DNA of 10,432 bases, from NCBI GenBank assembly GCA_900553225.1, contig USCV01000045.1, positions 1-10,432 of the forward strand, in the 5' to 3' direction. How positions within the stretch are numbered: the first letter of the stretch is position 1; every line of letters starts with the position of its first letter. This document shows positions 1-6,709 of the stretch, piece by piece. The notes below the pieces were generated by a model. It had not been told where the DNA came from. It did no database searches and worked only from the letters and a program-made list of their open reading frames with translations. The stretch comes from an uncultured Clostridium sp. (GTDB taxonomy: Bacteria > Bacillota > Clostridia > TANB77 > CAG-508). The position numbers and the translations under genes are program-made.

Positions 1-16
1 TAATTTCTTTTTCTCT

Positions 17-281
17 TTATATATTAATTATATTTTTAATATCAATAACACCTAATAACAGTAGTACTACAATTACTATTATAGCTGGAATTATTAGCAT
101 AAATAATATATATGGAGAACCTAATTTTTCTGTACTATCGCTTATCGCTTTTTATTTTTCCAAATCTTTTAGCCATAACAACTATACCATCCTCAACTGC
201 TTTTTCTATAATCTTTTCATCTTTTGTCTTACAAAGATTTGATTTTTTTATCATGTCACTTTCTAAACCAATTATAAACAT
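17..281 (-). pseudogene. possible small membrane-protein gene with a frame break
   Basis: Reading minus from an ATG at 281 (or a second in-frame ATG at 254) gives a charged stretch rich in Lys and Glu that stops at TAG (135-137). One frame over, the sequence continues as a hydrophobic helix (key part LIIPAIIVIVVLLLLG) and ends at TAA (17-19). The break lies at a perfect 7-bp tandem duplication, tatcgct at 136-142 and 143-149. Removing one copy joins the frames into about 85 residues with one C-terminal membrane segment. A +1 shift at the codons CGA TAG would also join them. I do not recognise the family. There is no good Shine-Dalgarno site before either ATG, so the start, and whether this is a gene at all, are unsure. 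It lies just downstream of the tRNA-Leu on the same strand. Confidence 0.35.
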
Positions 282-293
282 TTGCAATAAAAG

Positions 294-318
294 AAAAAAA
301 AACAACCTTTTACAGTTG
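294..318 (-). terminator. weak intrinsic terminator after tRNA-Leu
   Basis: On the minus strand, CAACT and GGTTG (one G-U pair) enclose a six-base loop and are followed by nine T (294-302). It lies about 42 nt past the tRNA 3' end. The stem is only five pairs, so termination may be partial. Confidence 0.35.
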
Positions 319-359
319 ATTTCTTCAGTTTTTCGTCTGGTGCAACGATTTAATTCTTT

Positions 360-446
360 TGGTGCCGGTAGTGGGACTCGAACCCACACGCCATTGCTGA
401 CAACAGATTTTGAGTCTGCCCCGTCTACCAATTCCAGCACACCGGC
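360..446 (-). tRNA. tRNA-Leu (anticodon CAA), CCA encoded
   Basis: The minus strand folds as a class II tRNA. The acceptor stem is GCCGGTG with TACCGGC. The anticodon stem GCAGA/TCTGT holds the loop CTCAAAA, giving anticodon CAA, which reads UUG. A long variable arm follows, then a T-arm GTGGG-TTCGAGT-CCCAC. The discriminator is A and the genome encodes CCA (360-362). The D-arm contains TGGTAGAC. It has its own promoter at 485-513. Confidence 0.97.
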
Positions 447-484
447 ATTATAAATTAAAATTTAATTTTAATTATTACCTTTTT

Positions 485-513
485 ATAATAACAAATTTTG
501 ATACGTTTAGCAA
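485..513 (-). promoter_or_regulatory. sigma-A-type promoter of tRNA-Leu
   Basis: On the minus strand, TTGCTA (508-513) is separated by 17 bp from TATTAT (485-490). Transcription should start near 478, about 30 nt before the mature tRNA 5' end. Confidence 0.6.
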
Positions 514-546
514 GTAGTTTTTTTAATGTTTTAAATATTTTTTAGT

Positions 547-603
547 AAAAAAATATAGACAATATAATTAAAACTATATAATTCAAATCACATGCCTATA
601 TTT
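547..603 (-). terminator. possible terminator downstream of obg
   Basis: Arms of eight pairs (551-558 with 596-603) flank a 37-nt AT-rich loop that can itself fold weakly. On the minus strand the second arm runs into seven T. It is the only candidate end for the obg transcript, but the stem is all A/T except one pair and the loop is long. Confidence 0.3.
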
Positions 604-617
604 ACTATCTTTTTTAA

Positions 618-1893
618 TTAATCATACCATTCTAGTTCCCAATCAACTACTTTTACAGTATCTCCTTCTTGTACTCCAGCCTCTTTTAGTTTTTTGTTTA
701 CTCCCAATTGTTCTAGACATTTTTGGAAATAATACATAGATTCATTATCTTCTAAGTTTACTCTTCTCATTACTTTTTGTACAGCTGGTCCATCAACAAC
801 AAACATTCCATCTTCACGAAATATTGTAAATCCATCATCTTTTTCTTCCAATGTATATACTTTTCTATCTTCTATTTCATAAAGTTCCTCTTTTGGCAAT
901 GTTTTTAATATTTCAGAAACTCTTGCTAATAGTTCCTTTATTCCTTCGCCTGTTGCAGATGATATTTTGAATATTTCCATATTCTTTTTATTGGCTAATT
1001 CTTTTAATTCCTTATATAAAGTTTCATCTTGCATACTATCAATTTTGCTTGCAACTATTATTTGCTTTCTTGTACTTAGTTTTTCACTGTATTTTTTTAA
1101 CTCTTCATTTATTATTTCAAAGTCTTTTACAGGATTTCTTCCTTCTGCTCCAGATACATCAATTACATGTAGTAACAATCTCGTCCTTTCTATATGTCTT
1201 AAAAATTGAAGTCCTAGTCCTGTGCCTTGGCTTGCTCCTTCTATAATCCCTGGTATATCTGCAATTACAAAGCTATCTCCATATTCTGCTTTTACAACTC
1301 CTAAATTCGGTTCTAATGTTGTAAAGTGATAATCCGCGATTTTAGGTGATGCTGATGTTACAACAGATAAAAATGTTGATTTTCCCACATTTGGGAATCC
1401 TATTAATCCTACATCAGCAAGTAACTTTAATTCTAATATTATTTCCTTCTCTATTCCTTTTTCTCCGTCCTTGTGAAAATCTTGGAGCTTGTCTTGTTGA
1501 TGTTGCAAAATGTGAATTACCTTTTCCACCTCTTCCGCCAGGAAATATTTTTTCTACCTGACCTTTTTTAGATAAATCTGCTAAAACTTTTCCTGTTTCT
1601 GCATCTCTTATAATAGTTCCTATTGGAACTTGTATATATAAATCTTCTCCACTTTTTCCATATCTACGGTTTGCCTCACCATTTTTTCCGTTTTCTGCTT
1701 TAAATTTCTTTTTATATCTAAAATCAATTAAAGTATTTGCATCTGGATCTACTGCGAAATAAACATCTCCGCCTTTTCCACCATCACCACCATCTGGTCC
1801 GCCTGCTGCTACATATTTTTCTCTTCTGAATGAAACGGCTCCGTTTCCACCATCTCCTGATTTTACTAAAATTTTTACATAATCGGTAAACAT
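618..1893 (-). CDS. obg: Obg/CgtA ribosome-assembly GTPase, needs one +1 shift at CGG
   Basis: Obg is a GTPase that binds the 50S ribosomal particle and acts in late subunit assembly. The glycine-rich Obg fold spans residues 1-157 (starting MFTDYVKI). The G domain begins near residue 158, with G1 GFPNVGKS (about 165-172), G3 DIPG, an unusual G4 ASKID (usually NKxD) and G5 SSATGEG. The C-terminal OCT domain ends in ELEWYD. The first frame (1893 to 1468, 142 codons) reaches an in-frame CGG at 1465-1467 and would then run out of family similarity and stop at about 1414. Skipping one base there gives Gly143 and continues to 618, for 424 residues in total, the usual Obg length. Around the junction, FSQGGEKG aligns without a gap to FSENGEPG as I recall it from Bacillus Obg. 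AGGAGG lies 5 nt before the ATG, and obg has its own promoter. Family assignment is certain; how the shift is decoded is inference. Confidence 0.95.
1464..1467 (-). other. +1 frameshift site CGGA in obg
   Basis: Zero-frame codons are CAA GGA CGG AGA. The family sequence resumes as GGA GAA AAA GGA after the C at 1467 is skipped. The CGG is codon 143 of the first frame. No homopolymer run is at the site. See the finding on CGG codons. Confidence 0.85.
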
Positions 1894-1928
1894 ACCTTCC
1901 TCCTCTTATACACTACATAATTAGTATT

Positions 1929-1957
1929 ATTATACTTTATTTTTGTTTTTTTTTCAA
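1929..1957 (-). promoter_or_regulatory. sigma-A-type promoter of obg
   Basis: On the minus strand, TTGAAA (1952-1957) is 17 bp from a perfect TATAAT (1929-1934). Transcription should start near 1922, about 30 nt before the obg ATG. It lies in the gap between the dehydrogenase gene and obg, so obg can be transcribed independently of the ribosomal-protein promoter. Confidence 0.75.
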
Positions 1958-2025
1958 GGTTAATCTAATCTTAACATTTATATTATTGTAGGTTACAAAT
2001 TAAATTTATTTTTAGTCTACTATAA

Positions 2026-2775
2026 TTACATTTTTTTTTCTTGCATATGGTATACAAATTTTGTAATAATATTGTTTGGCGTAATTTTGGCTATAAATCT
2101 TAATAGCCTTATTTGTATTCCAGGAACTATTGCAAATTTACCTTTTAGTAGTTTCTCTACAGTATATTTTGCTACATATTGGCTGGTTAAAGCATTTAAG
2201 TTGAATTTTACTCCTGCAACATTATTGAAATTTGTATTTACAGGTCCAGGTTGTAATACACTTATTTGTACATTTGATTTTTTCTTTTTTAATTCTTCTC
2301 TTATTCCTTCAGATAACCTTAAAACATACGCTTTTGAAGAATAATATGCACACATTAATGGACCTGGCATACTTCCTGCAATTGAAGAAACATTTAAAAT
2401 AATTCCAGCATCTTTTTCTATCATATCTTTCAAATATAATTTTGTTAAAATATGAACTGCTGTAATATTTGTATTTATTAGATTTATCTCTTTTTCTAAA
2501 TCGGTCTTAGCAAATTCGCCAAACACTCCAAATCCAGCATTGTTTATTAATATATCTACATTTTTCTGTTCTTTATATAGTTTTTTGCAGTTTTCCGGAT
2601 TTGATAAATCAAGCGAAACTATTGAAACTTTAGTATATTTTTCAAATTCTTCTTGTAACTCTTTTAGTTTTGCTTCATTTCTTGCAACTAAAATTAACTC
2701 ATATTTTCTTTTGCAAAACTCTCTTGCTAAATCTCTTCCTATTCCTGATGAAGCTCCTGTTATTAATACTCTCAT
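2026..2775 (-). CDS. short-chain dehydrogenase/reductase, classical type
   Basis: This is a 249-residue NAD(P)-dependent oxidoreductase of the classical SDR family; its substrate cannot be told. The Rossmann nucleotide-binding motif TGASSGIG is at residues 6-13 and the structural NNAG at 78-81. The catalytic residues are Ser131 (VSS), Tyr144 and Lys148 (YYSSK), and PGPVNT is at 176-181. After the core there is a basic/hydrophobic C-terminal tail (residues 225-249), as in the DltE/YqjQ-like SDRs, which are often annotated as short-chain acyl or sugar reductases. AGGAGG lies 5 nt before the ATG. It sits directly behind a terminator and upstream of the obg promoter, an unusual place between rpmA and obg. 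I see no separate promoter in the 17 bp after the terminator, so it is probably expressed by readthrough. Confidence 0.9.
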   Translation of the reverse strand: MRVLITGASSGIGRDLAREFCKRKYELILVARNEAKLKELQEEFEKYTKVSIVSLDLSNPENCKKLYKEQKNVDILINNAGFGVFGEFAKTDLEKEINLINTNITAVHILTKLYLKDMIEKDAGIILNVSSIAGSMPGPLMCAYYSSKAYVLRLSEGIREELKKKKSNVQISVLQPGPVNTNFNNVAGVKFNLNALTSQYVAKYTVEKLLKGKFAIVPGIQIRLLRFIAKITPNNIITKFVYHMQEKKM

Positions 2776-2792
2776 CTTTCCTCCTACTAATT

Positions 2793-2836
2793 AAAAAACA
2801 CCACAAAATTAAACCTTTTGTCTAATATTGTGGTAT
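2793..2836 (-). terminator. intrinsic terminator after rpmA
   Basis: On the minus strand, ATACCACAA pairs with TTGTGGTGT. One T-T mismatch follows, then seven more pairs close a five-base loop, and six T come after (2793-2798). It ends 17 bp before the start of the dehydrogenase gene and should limit readthrough from the L21/L27 promoter. Confidence 0.8.
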
Positions 2837-2863
2837 TTTAAAAATATGTTCTCTTACTATATT

Positions 2864-3133
2864 TTAATTATTAGTTTCCTCTACTGGGTAAACACTAACT
2901 TTTTTCTTGTCTTTTCCTAATCTTTCAAATTTAACTCTTCCAGTTACTTTTGCATATAATGTATCGTCGCTTCCAATACCTACGTTTGTTCCTGGATGAA
3001 TTTTTGTTCCTCTTTGTCTTACTAAAATATTTCCTGCTGGAACAATTTGTCCATCAGCTCTTTTTAATCCAAGGCGCTTTGATTCACTGTCTCTTCCGTT
3101 CTTAACACTACCTTGCCCTTTCTTATGAGCCAT
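2864..3133 (-). CDS. rpmA: 50S ribosomal protein L27 (bL27)
   Basis: bL27 is a protein of the large ribosomal subunit whose N-terminus reaches the peptidyl-transferase centre. The gene encodes 89 residues with the family hallmarks MAHKKGQGS, NGRDSESKRLG, GNILVRQRGTK and HPG, and a basic C-terminal half. It lies 44 bp after rplU, as in the usual rplU-rpmA-obg order. The Shine-Dalgarno site AAGGAG is before the ATG. The protein begins directly at MAHKKG, without the short N-terminal extension found in most Bacillota and removed by the protease Prp. No prp-like gene lies between rplU and rpmA. Confidence 0.97.
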   Translation of the reverse strand: MAHKKGQGSVKNGRDSESKRLGLKRADGQIVPAGNILVRQRGTKIHPGTNVGIGSDDTLYAKVTGRVKFERLGKDKKKVSVYPVEETNN

Positions 3134-3177
3134 GATTTCTCACTCCTTCCATTTTGTAGATTCTTAATCACTTTATA

Positions 3178-3525
3178 TTATGCTTCTACTGTTGCTTTTG
3201 CTTTTTTTGTAGAAGCTGTTTTTATTGTTGTTATTTCAACCTTTGTATATGGTTGTCTATGTCCTTGTGTTCTTCTGTAGTTTTTCTTTGCTTTGTATTT
3301 GTAAACGATAATTTTTTTACCTTTACCATGTGCAACTACTTTTCCTTCTACTTTAACACCTTTTACATATGGAGTTCCAACTTCAACTTTTCCTTCATTA
3401 GATACTAAAATTACTTTATCAAATGTAACTTTTTTTCCTTCTTCAGCATCTAATTTTTCAAAGAAAACAACATCTCCTTCTGTAACTTTGTATTGTTTTC
3501 CACAACTTTCAATTATTGCGTACAT
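3178..3525 (-). CDS. rplU: 50S ribosomal protein L21 (bL21)
   Basis: bL21 is a protein of the large ribosomal subunit that binds 23S rRNA. It has 115 residues from ATG at 3525, giving the family start MYAIIESCGKQYKV, and the C-terminal RNA-binding signature KKNYRRTQGHRQPYT. A GTG at 3537 in the same frame is rejected as the start because it lies inside the Shine-Dalgarno sequence GGGAGGTG (3535-3542), which is spaced 9 nt from the ATG. The protein has a lysine- and alanine-rich tail. It is the first gene of the L21-L27 transcript, behind a strong promoter and a structured leader. Confidence 0.97.
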   Translation of the reverse strand: MYAIIESCGKQYKVTEGDVVFFEKLDAEEGKKVTFDKVILVSNEGKVEVGTPYVKGVKVEGKVVAHGKGKKIIVYKYKAKKNYRRTQGHRQPYTKVEITTIKTASTKKAKATVEA

Positions 3526-3534
3526 CTTACAGTA

Positions 3535-3627
3535 CACCTCCCTTTATACGTATACTCGCTAAGCATAAAATACTAGGTAGCTAATGAAATATTAGCATTT
3601 AGGTACCCGACCTAGGCGGCTTACAAG
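3535..3627 (-). ncRNA. structured rplU leader, probable L21 leader
   Basis: The roughly 100-nt region between the rplU promoter and its ATG folds on the minus strand. An outer stem pairs CTAGGT (3610-3615) with ACCTAG (3573-3578), and an inner hairpin pairs GCTAAT (3591-3596) with ATTAGC (3580-3585). The segment GGTCGGGTACC lies in between. Bacillota often carry an L21 leader at this place, through which the ribosomal protein is thought to control its own operon. Position and structure support this; I could not compare with the covariance model. Confidence 0.65.
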
Positions 3628-3632
3628 TTCAT

Positions 3633-3661
3633 ATTTTACCATAATAGTTAATCTTTGTCAA
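3633..3661 (-). promoter_or_regulatory. strong sigma-A-type promoter of rplU-rpmA
   Basis: On the minus strand, a perfect TTGACA (3656-3661) is 17 bp from TAAAAT (3633-3638). Transcription should start near 3626, giving about 100 nt of leader. Confidence 0.85.
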
Positions 3662-3697
3662 TTAGTATTTTATCAATTTTACTTAATTTTCTCTTAT

Positions 3698-4246
3698 TTA
3701 GTTTGCCTTTTTTATTTCTTCATCTTCTACATCAGCCCAAACAATTTTGTTAGCTTTTATACTTTTTTGAACATCTATTAATCTTTGGTTTTCTGAACCT
3801 CTAAATTTTAATGATGGATTTTTTTTCTCTAATTCAAATTTTCCATCTACAATTACATCTATATCATTTATAATTTCACGTGTTTCTTTCCAATTTGGAT
3901 ACATTTTACCCATAACATCCTTTTCAAAATCGAACCCTGTATAGCACCAAATTGTTTTATTTGGAAATTTTTCTTTTACTTGCTTAACAAGCGAAACTAA
4001 ACCTTTTTGATTTGCATATTCTAATGGCTCTCCTCCAAGTAGTGATAGCCCCTCTATGTAATCTTTGTCTAGGTCTTTTAAAATTTTATTAATTGTTTCT
4101 TGTGTAAATTCATTGCCATAATTAAAGTTCCACGCAATTTCATTAAAGCAACCTTTACAATGATGATTACATCCACTAACAAATACGGAAACTCTAACTC
4201 CTGGTCCATTTGCTACATCGCATTCTTTTATAGTCGCATAGTTCAT
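3698..4246 (-). CDS. nrdG: anaerobic ribonucleotide reductase activating protein (radical SAM)
   Basis: NrdG uses a 4Fe-4S cluster and S-adenosylmethionine to create the glycyl radical on NrdD. The iron-sulfur ligands appear as CNHHCKGC near residues 26-33, the CxxxCxxC signature, after the start MNYATIKECDVANGPGVR. Further family marks are LSLLGGEPL and WCYTGF. I choose the ATG at 4246 (182 residues): it has GAAGGA 6 nt before it and matches the family N-terminus. The longer in-frame form from a TTG at 4282 has no ribosome-binding site and starts inside a hairpin arm. It follows nrdD by 83 bp and is probably cotranscribed with it. Confidence 0.95.
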   Translation of the reverse strand: MNYATIKECDVANGPGVRVSVFVSGCNHHCKGCFNEIAWNFNYGNEFTQETINKILKDLDKDYIEGLSLLGGEPLEYANQKGLVSLVKQVKEKFPNKTIWCYTGFDFEKDVMGKMYPNWKETREIINDIDVIVDGKFELEKKNPSLKFRGSENQRLIDVQKSIKANKIVWADVEDEEIKKAN

Positions 4247-4281
4247 TTTCTTTCCTTCTTTCTTACGTAAATTATTACTCA

Positions 4282-4323
4282 ATAGCAGTTTACCGTTTAT
4301 ATTGTAAAATAGTAAACTGCTAT
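4282..4323 (-). repeat. 12-bp inverted repeat between nrdD and nrdG
   Basis: Perfect arms at 4282-4293 and 4312-4323 (atagcagtttac and its complement) with an 18-nt loop lie just after the nrdD stop. On the transcribed strand no T-run follows, so this is not a standard terminator. It may be a stability or processing hairpin that sets the ratio of nrdD to nrdG. Confidence 0.6.
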
Positions 4324-4329
4324 ATATTT

Positions 4330-6456
4330 TTACAAGTGTAATACTCTAGCTTTTATTTCTTTTGTTTTACCTTCATTCCAAAAGTTCTCACCAAGGTAAC
4401 CACATGTTCTTCTAGTTACATTCATTTTGTTATGATCTTTATTTCCACATTGTGGACATTCCCATTCATTTTTATCGTTAATAATAATTTCTCCATCAAA
4501 TCCGCAAACATGACAATAATCTGATTTTGTATTGAATTCTGCATATTGAATATTTTCATAAATAAATTTTACAATTTCCTCTAATGCTTTTAGATTGTTT
4601 TTCATGTTTGGTATTTCAATATAAGAAATTGCTCCACCTGAAGAAATTTGTTGAAATTCACTTTCAAACTTTAATTTTGAAAATGCATCTATCTTTTCTC
4701 TAACATCAACATGATAAGAATTTGTATAGTAACCTTTATCTGTAATATCTTTTATTTCTCCAAATTTTTCTTTATCAATTTTTGCAAATCTATAGCATAA
4801 GCTTTCTGCTGGTGTTCCATACAATCCAAATCCAATTCCAGTTTCTTCTTTCCATTTGTCTGTTTTTTCTCTTAAATGTTTCATAACACGAACAGCAAAT
4901 TCATGTCCTTCTTCTGTTGTATGTGATACACCTTTCATTAGTTTAGTTACTTCATAAATTCCAATATATCCTAGTGAAATTGTTGAATATCCGTTCTTTA
5001 ATAATTTGTCGATTTTCTCTCCTGCTTTTAAACGTGCAATTGCTCCATATTTCCAATGAATTGGACTTGTATCAGAATTAGTTCCAAGTAATGCATAATG
5101 TCTACACATTAATGCTTCAAAGCATAGCTCTAATCTTTCATCTAAAAGTTTCCAGAATTTTTCTTCATCTCCATCTGCAATAATTCCAATTTGTGGTAAA
5201 TTGATACTAACAACACCTTGATTAAATCTACCCTCAAATTTATATTTGCCATTTTCATCTTTCCATGGAGATAAAAAGCTTCTACATCCCATTGGGCTAA
5301 ATACATTTCCTTCATAGTTTTCACGCATTTTTTTTGCTGAAATGTAATCTGGATATAGTCTTTTTGAAGAACATTTTACAGCAAGTTTTGTTAAGTAATC
5401 ATATTTTCCACCTTTTAAACAATTATGCTCATATAATACATAAATTAACTTTGGAAATGCTGGTGTTATGTATACACCTTTCTCATTTTTTATTCCTTCA
5501 TATCTTTGTTTTAAAATTTCTTCAATAATCATTGCATTTTCTTCAATGTATTCATTTTCTTCATCTAAATTTAAAAATAGCGTTACAAAAGGAGATTGTC
5601 CATTTGTTGTCATTAATGTATTAATTTGATATTGTATTGTTTGAACACCTGCTGAAAGTTCAGTTTTTAGTCTTTTCTCTACAATGCTATCAATAATTTC
5701 TTGTGGTAACTTTCCTGCATAATTTGACTCCAATTCTTTTTTGAATTTTTCTTTGCTTTTTCTTAAATATTTTCCTAAATGTTTAAGGTCAACAGATTGT
5801 CCACCATATTGGTTACTTGCTACTGCTGCTATAATTTGTGTTGTAACAGTGCATGCTACTTGAAAGCTTTTTGGACTTTCAATTAATTTTCCGTTCATTA
5901 CTGTTCCATTATCTAACATATCGCCTATATTAATTAAACAGCAATTAAAAATTGGTTGAAGGAAATAGTCGGCATCATGAAAGTGTAAGATTCCATCTTC
6001 ATGTGCTTTTGTTATTTTCTCTGGAAGTAACATTCTTTTTGTTAAATCTCTTGATACTTCACCTGCTATATAATCTCTTTGTGTTGATGCAAGTACTGTA
6101 TTTTTATTTGAATTTTCTTCTGCAAGTTCTTTATTTTGATTTTTTATTAGTCCTAAAATAGATTCATCTGTTGTATTTTGTTTTCTAACTAGTGCTCTTG
6201 TATAACGGTATACAATATATCTTTTTGCAAGTTCAAACTTTTTATAGTCCATTAATTTTTGTTCAATAATATCTTGAATATCTTCTACTAAAATTCTTTT
6301 TTTATCTAATTCTTCAATATAATTTATAATTTCTTTTATTTCTTCCTTAGAAGCTCTTTGTTTTGTTCTTACTTCCTTATTTGCTTTTTCAATTGCAGTT
6401 ACAATCTTTTCTTTATTATAATCTACTGCTCGTCCATCTCTTTTTATAACTTTCAT
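4330..6456 (-). CDS. nrdD: anaerobic (class III) ribonucleoside-triphosphate reductase
   Basis: NrdD reduces ribonucleoside triphosphates to deoxyribonucleotides without oxygen, using a glycyl radical made by NrdG. The protein has 708 residues, a full family length. An ATP-cone regulatory domain fills about residues 1-90 (MKVIKRDGRAVDY). The catalytic core has the cysteine segments FNCCLIN and MGCRSFLSPW. Near the end are zinc ligands CHVC and CPQC, then the glycyl-radical loop RRTCGYLG with the radical glycine at about 686. Codon 9 is CGA, read as the conserved Arg of DGR, so CGA is a normal Arg codon here. GGAGG is 8 nt before the ATG. A palindrome at 6514-6533, matching the one at the neighbouring regulator promoter, lies 58-77 nt upstream. 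No NrdR-type box is evident. Confidence 0.98.
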   Translation of the reverse strand: MKVIKRDGRAVDYNKEKIVTAIEKANKEVRTKQRASKEEIKEIINYIEELDKKRILVEDIQDIIEQKLMDYKKFELAKRYIVYRYTRALVRKQNTTDESILGLIKNQNKELAEENSNKNTVLASTQRDYIAGEVSRDLTKRMLLPEKITKAHEDGILHFHDADYFLQPIFNCCLINIGDMLDNGTVMNGKLIESPKSFQVACTVTTQIIAAVASNQYGGQSVDLKHLGKYLRKSKEKFKKELESNYAGKLPQEIIDSIVEKRLKTELSAGVQTIQYQINTLMTTNGQSPFVTLFLNLDEENEYIEENAMIIEEILKQRYEGIKNEKGVYITPAFPKLIYVLYEHNCLKGGKYDYLTKLAVKCSSKRLYPDYISAKKMRENYEGNVFSPMGCRSFLSPWKDENGKYKFEGRFNQGVVSINLPQIGIIADGDEEKFWKLLDERLELCFEALMCRHYALLGTNSDTSPIHWKYGAIARLKAGEKIDKLLKNGYSTISLGYIGIYEVTKLMKGVSHTTEEGHEFAVRVMKHLREKTDKWKEETGIGFGLYGTPAESLCYRFAKIDKEKFGEIKDITDKGYYTNSYHVDVREKIDAFSKLKFESEFQQISSGGAISYIEIPNMKNNLKALEEIVKFIYENIQYAEFNTKSDYCHVCGFDGEIIINDKNEWECPQCGNKDHNKMNVTRRTCGYLGENFWNEGKTKEIKARVLHL

Positions 6457-6513
6457 TTCTTTTTCCTCCCCCGTTTTGTTATGTATTTTTTATATCTCAA
6501 TCTTTTTCTTTTT

Positions 6514-6533
6514 TCTGTTGCTTTTGCAACAGA
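6514..6533. promoter_or_regulatory. palindromic operator upstream of nrdD
   Basis: tctgttgc and gcaacaga form 8-bp arms around tttt. The core GTTGCTTTTGCAAC differs by one base from the core of the palindrome at 6638-6667. It lies 58 nt before the nrdD ATG. The nrdD promoter is not clear: a weak candidate has -10 TAATCT just upstream of this site, which would make it a block just past the start point. The Crp/Fnr-family protein encoded next door is the likely binder (inference). Confidence 0.7.
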
Positions 6534-6637
6534 TTATGATTTTAAAAATTTTTCCAATTCTTTCTTGGCTCCACTCTAAGGATTTTAAAAAAAATTTTTT
6601 ATATTACATTTTTGTTACATAGTTATTACGTTGATTT

Positions 6638-6667
6638 CTAAAATAGTTGCATTTGCAACTATTTTAG
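6638..6667. promoter_or_regulatory. 30-bp palindromic operator over the regulator promoter
   Basis: ctaaaatagttgca and its exact complement form 14-bp arms around tt. The core is GTTGCATTTGCAAC. It overlaps the -35 and most of the spacer of the promoter at 6647-6675, a position expected for autorepression. Its size and two-fold symmetry suit a Crp/Fnr dimer. Confidence 0.75.
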
Positions 6668-6675
6668 TGTATAAT
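6647..6675 (+). promoter_or_regulatory. promoter of the Crp/Fnr regulator
   Basis: TTGCAT (6647-6652) is 17 bp from a perfect TATAAT (6670-6675). Transcription should start near 6682, giving a leader of under 30 nt. The -35 lies inside the palindrome. Confidence 0.75.
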
Positions 6676-6709
6676 GCTAGTAATTTAAAAATTTAAAGGA
6701 GCATTTCGT

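Noticed and set aside
112..453. Plus-strand open frame over the tRNA region
   Set aside because: It runs through the tRNA-Leu antisense, has no ribosome-binding site or coding signal, and is a product of AT-rich sequence.
1460..1475. Classical slippery-site frameshifting in obg
   Set aside because: There is no X XXY YYZ heptamer, the shift is +1 rather than -1, and no shared stimulator is seen among the five sites.
6428..6436. CGA as a second unassigned codon
   Set aside because: CGA is in frame as the conserved Arg of DGR at nrdD codon 9, and in frame in atpB (GCT CGA ATT) and twice in the 7492-8173 gene.
6538..6601. Repeated gattttaaaa stretches (6538 and 6581) as a mobile-element trace
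   Set aside because: They are short, A/T-only runs of the kind expected by chance here, with no inverted ends or gene between them.
6457..6709. NrdR boxes upstream of nrdD
   Set aside because: No paired sequence of the ACACWATATW type is present; only the GTTGC-GCAAC palindromes stand out.
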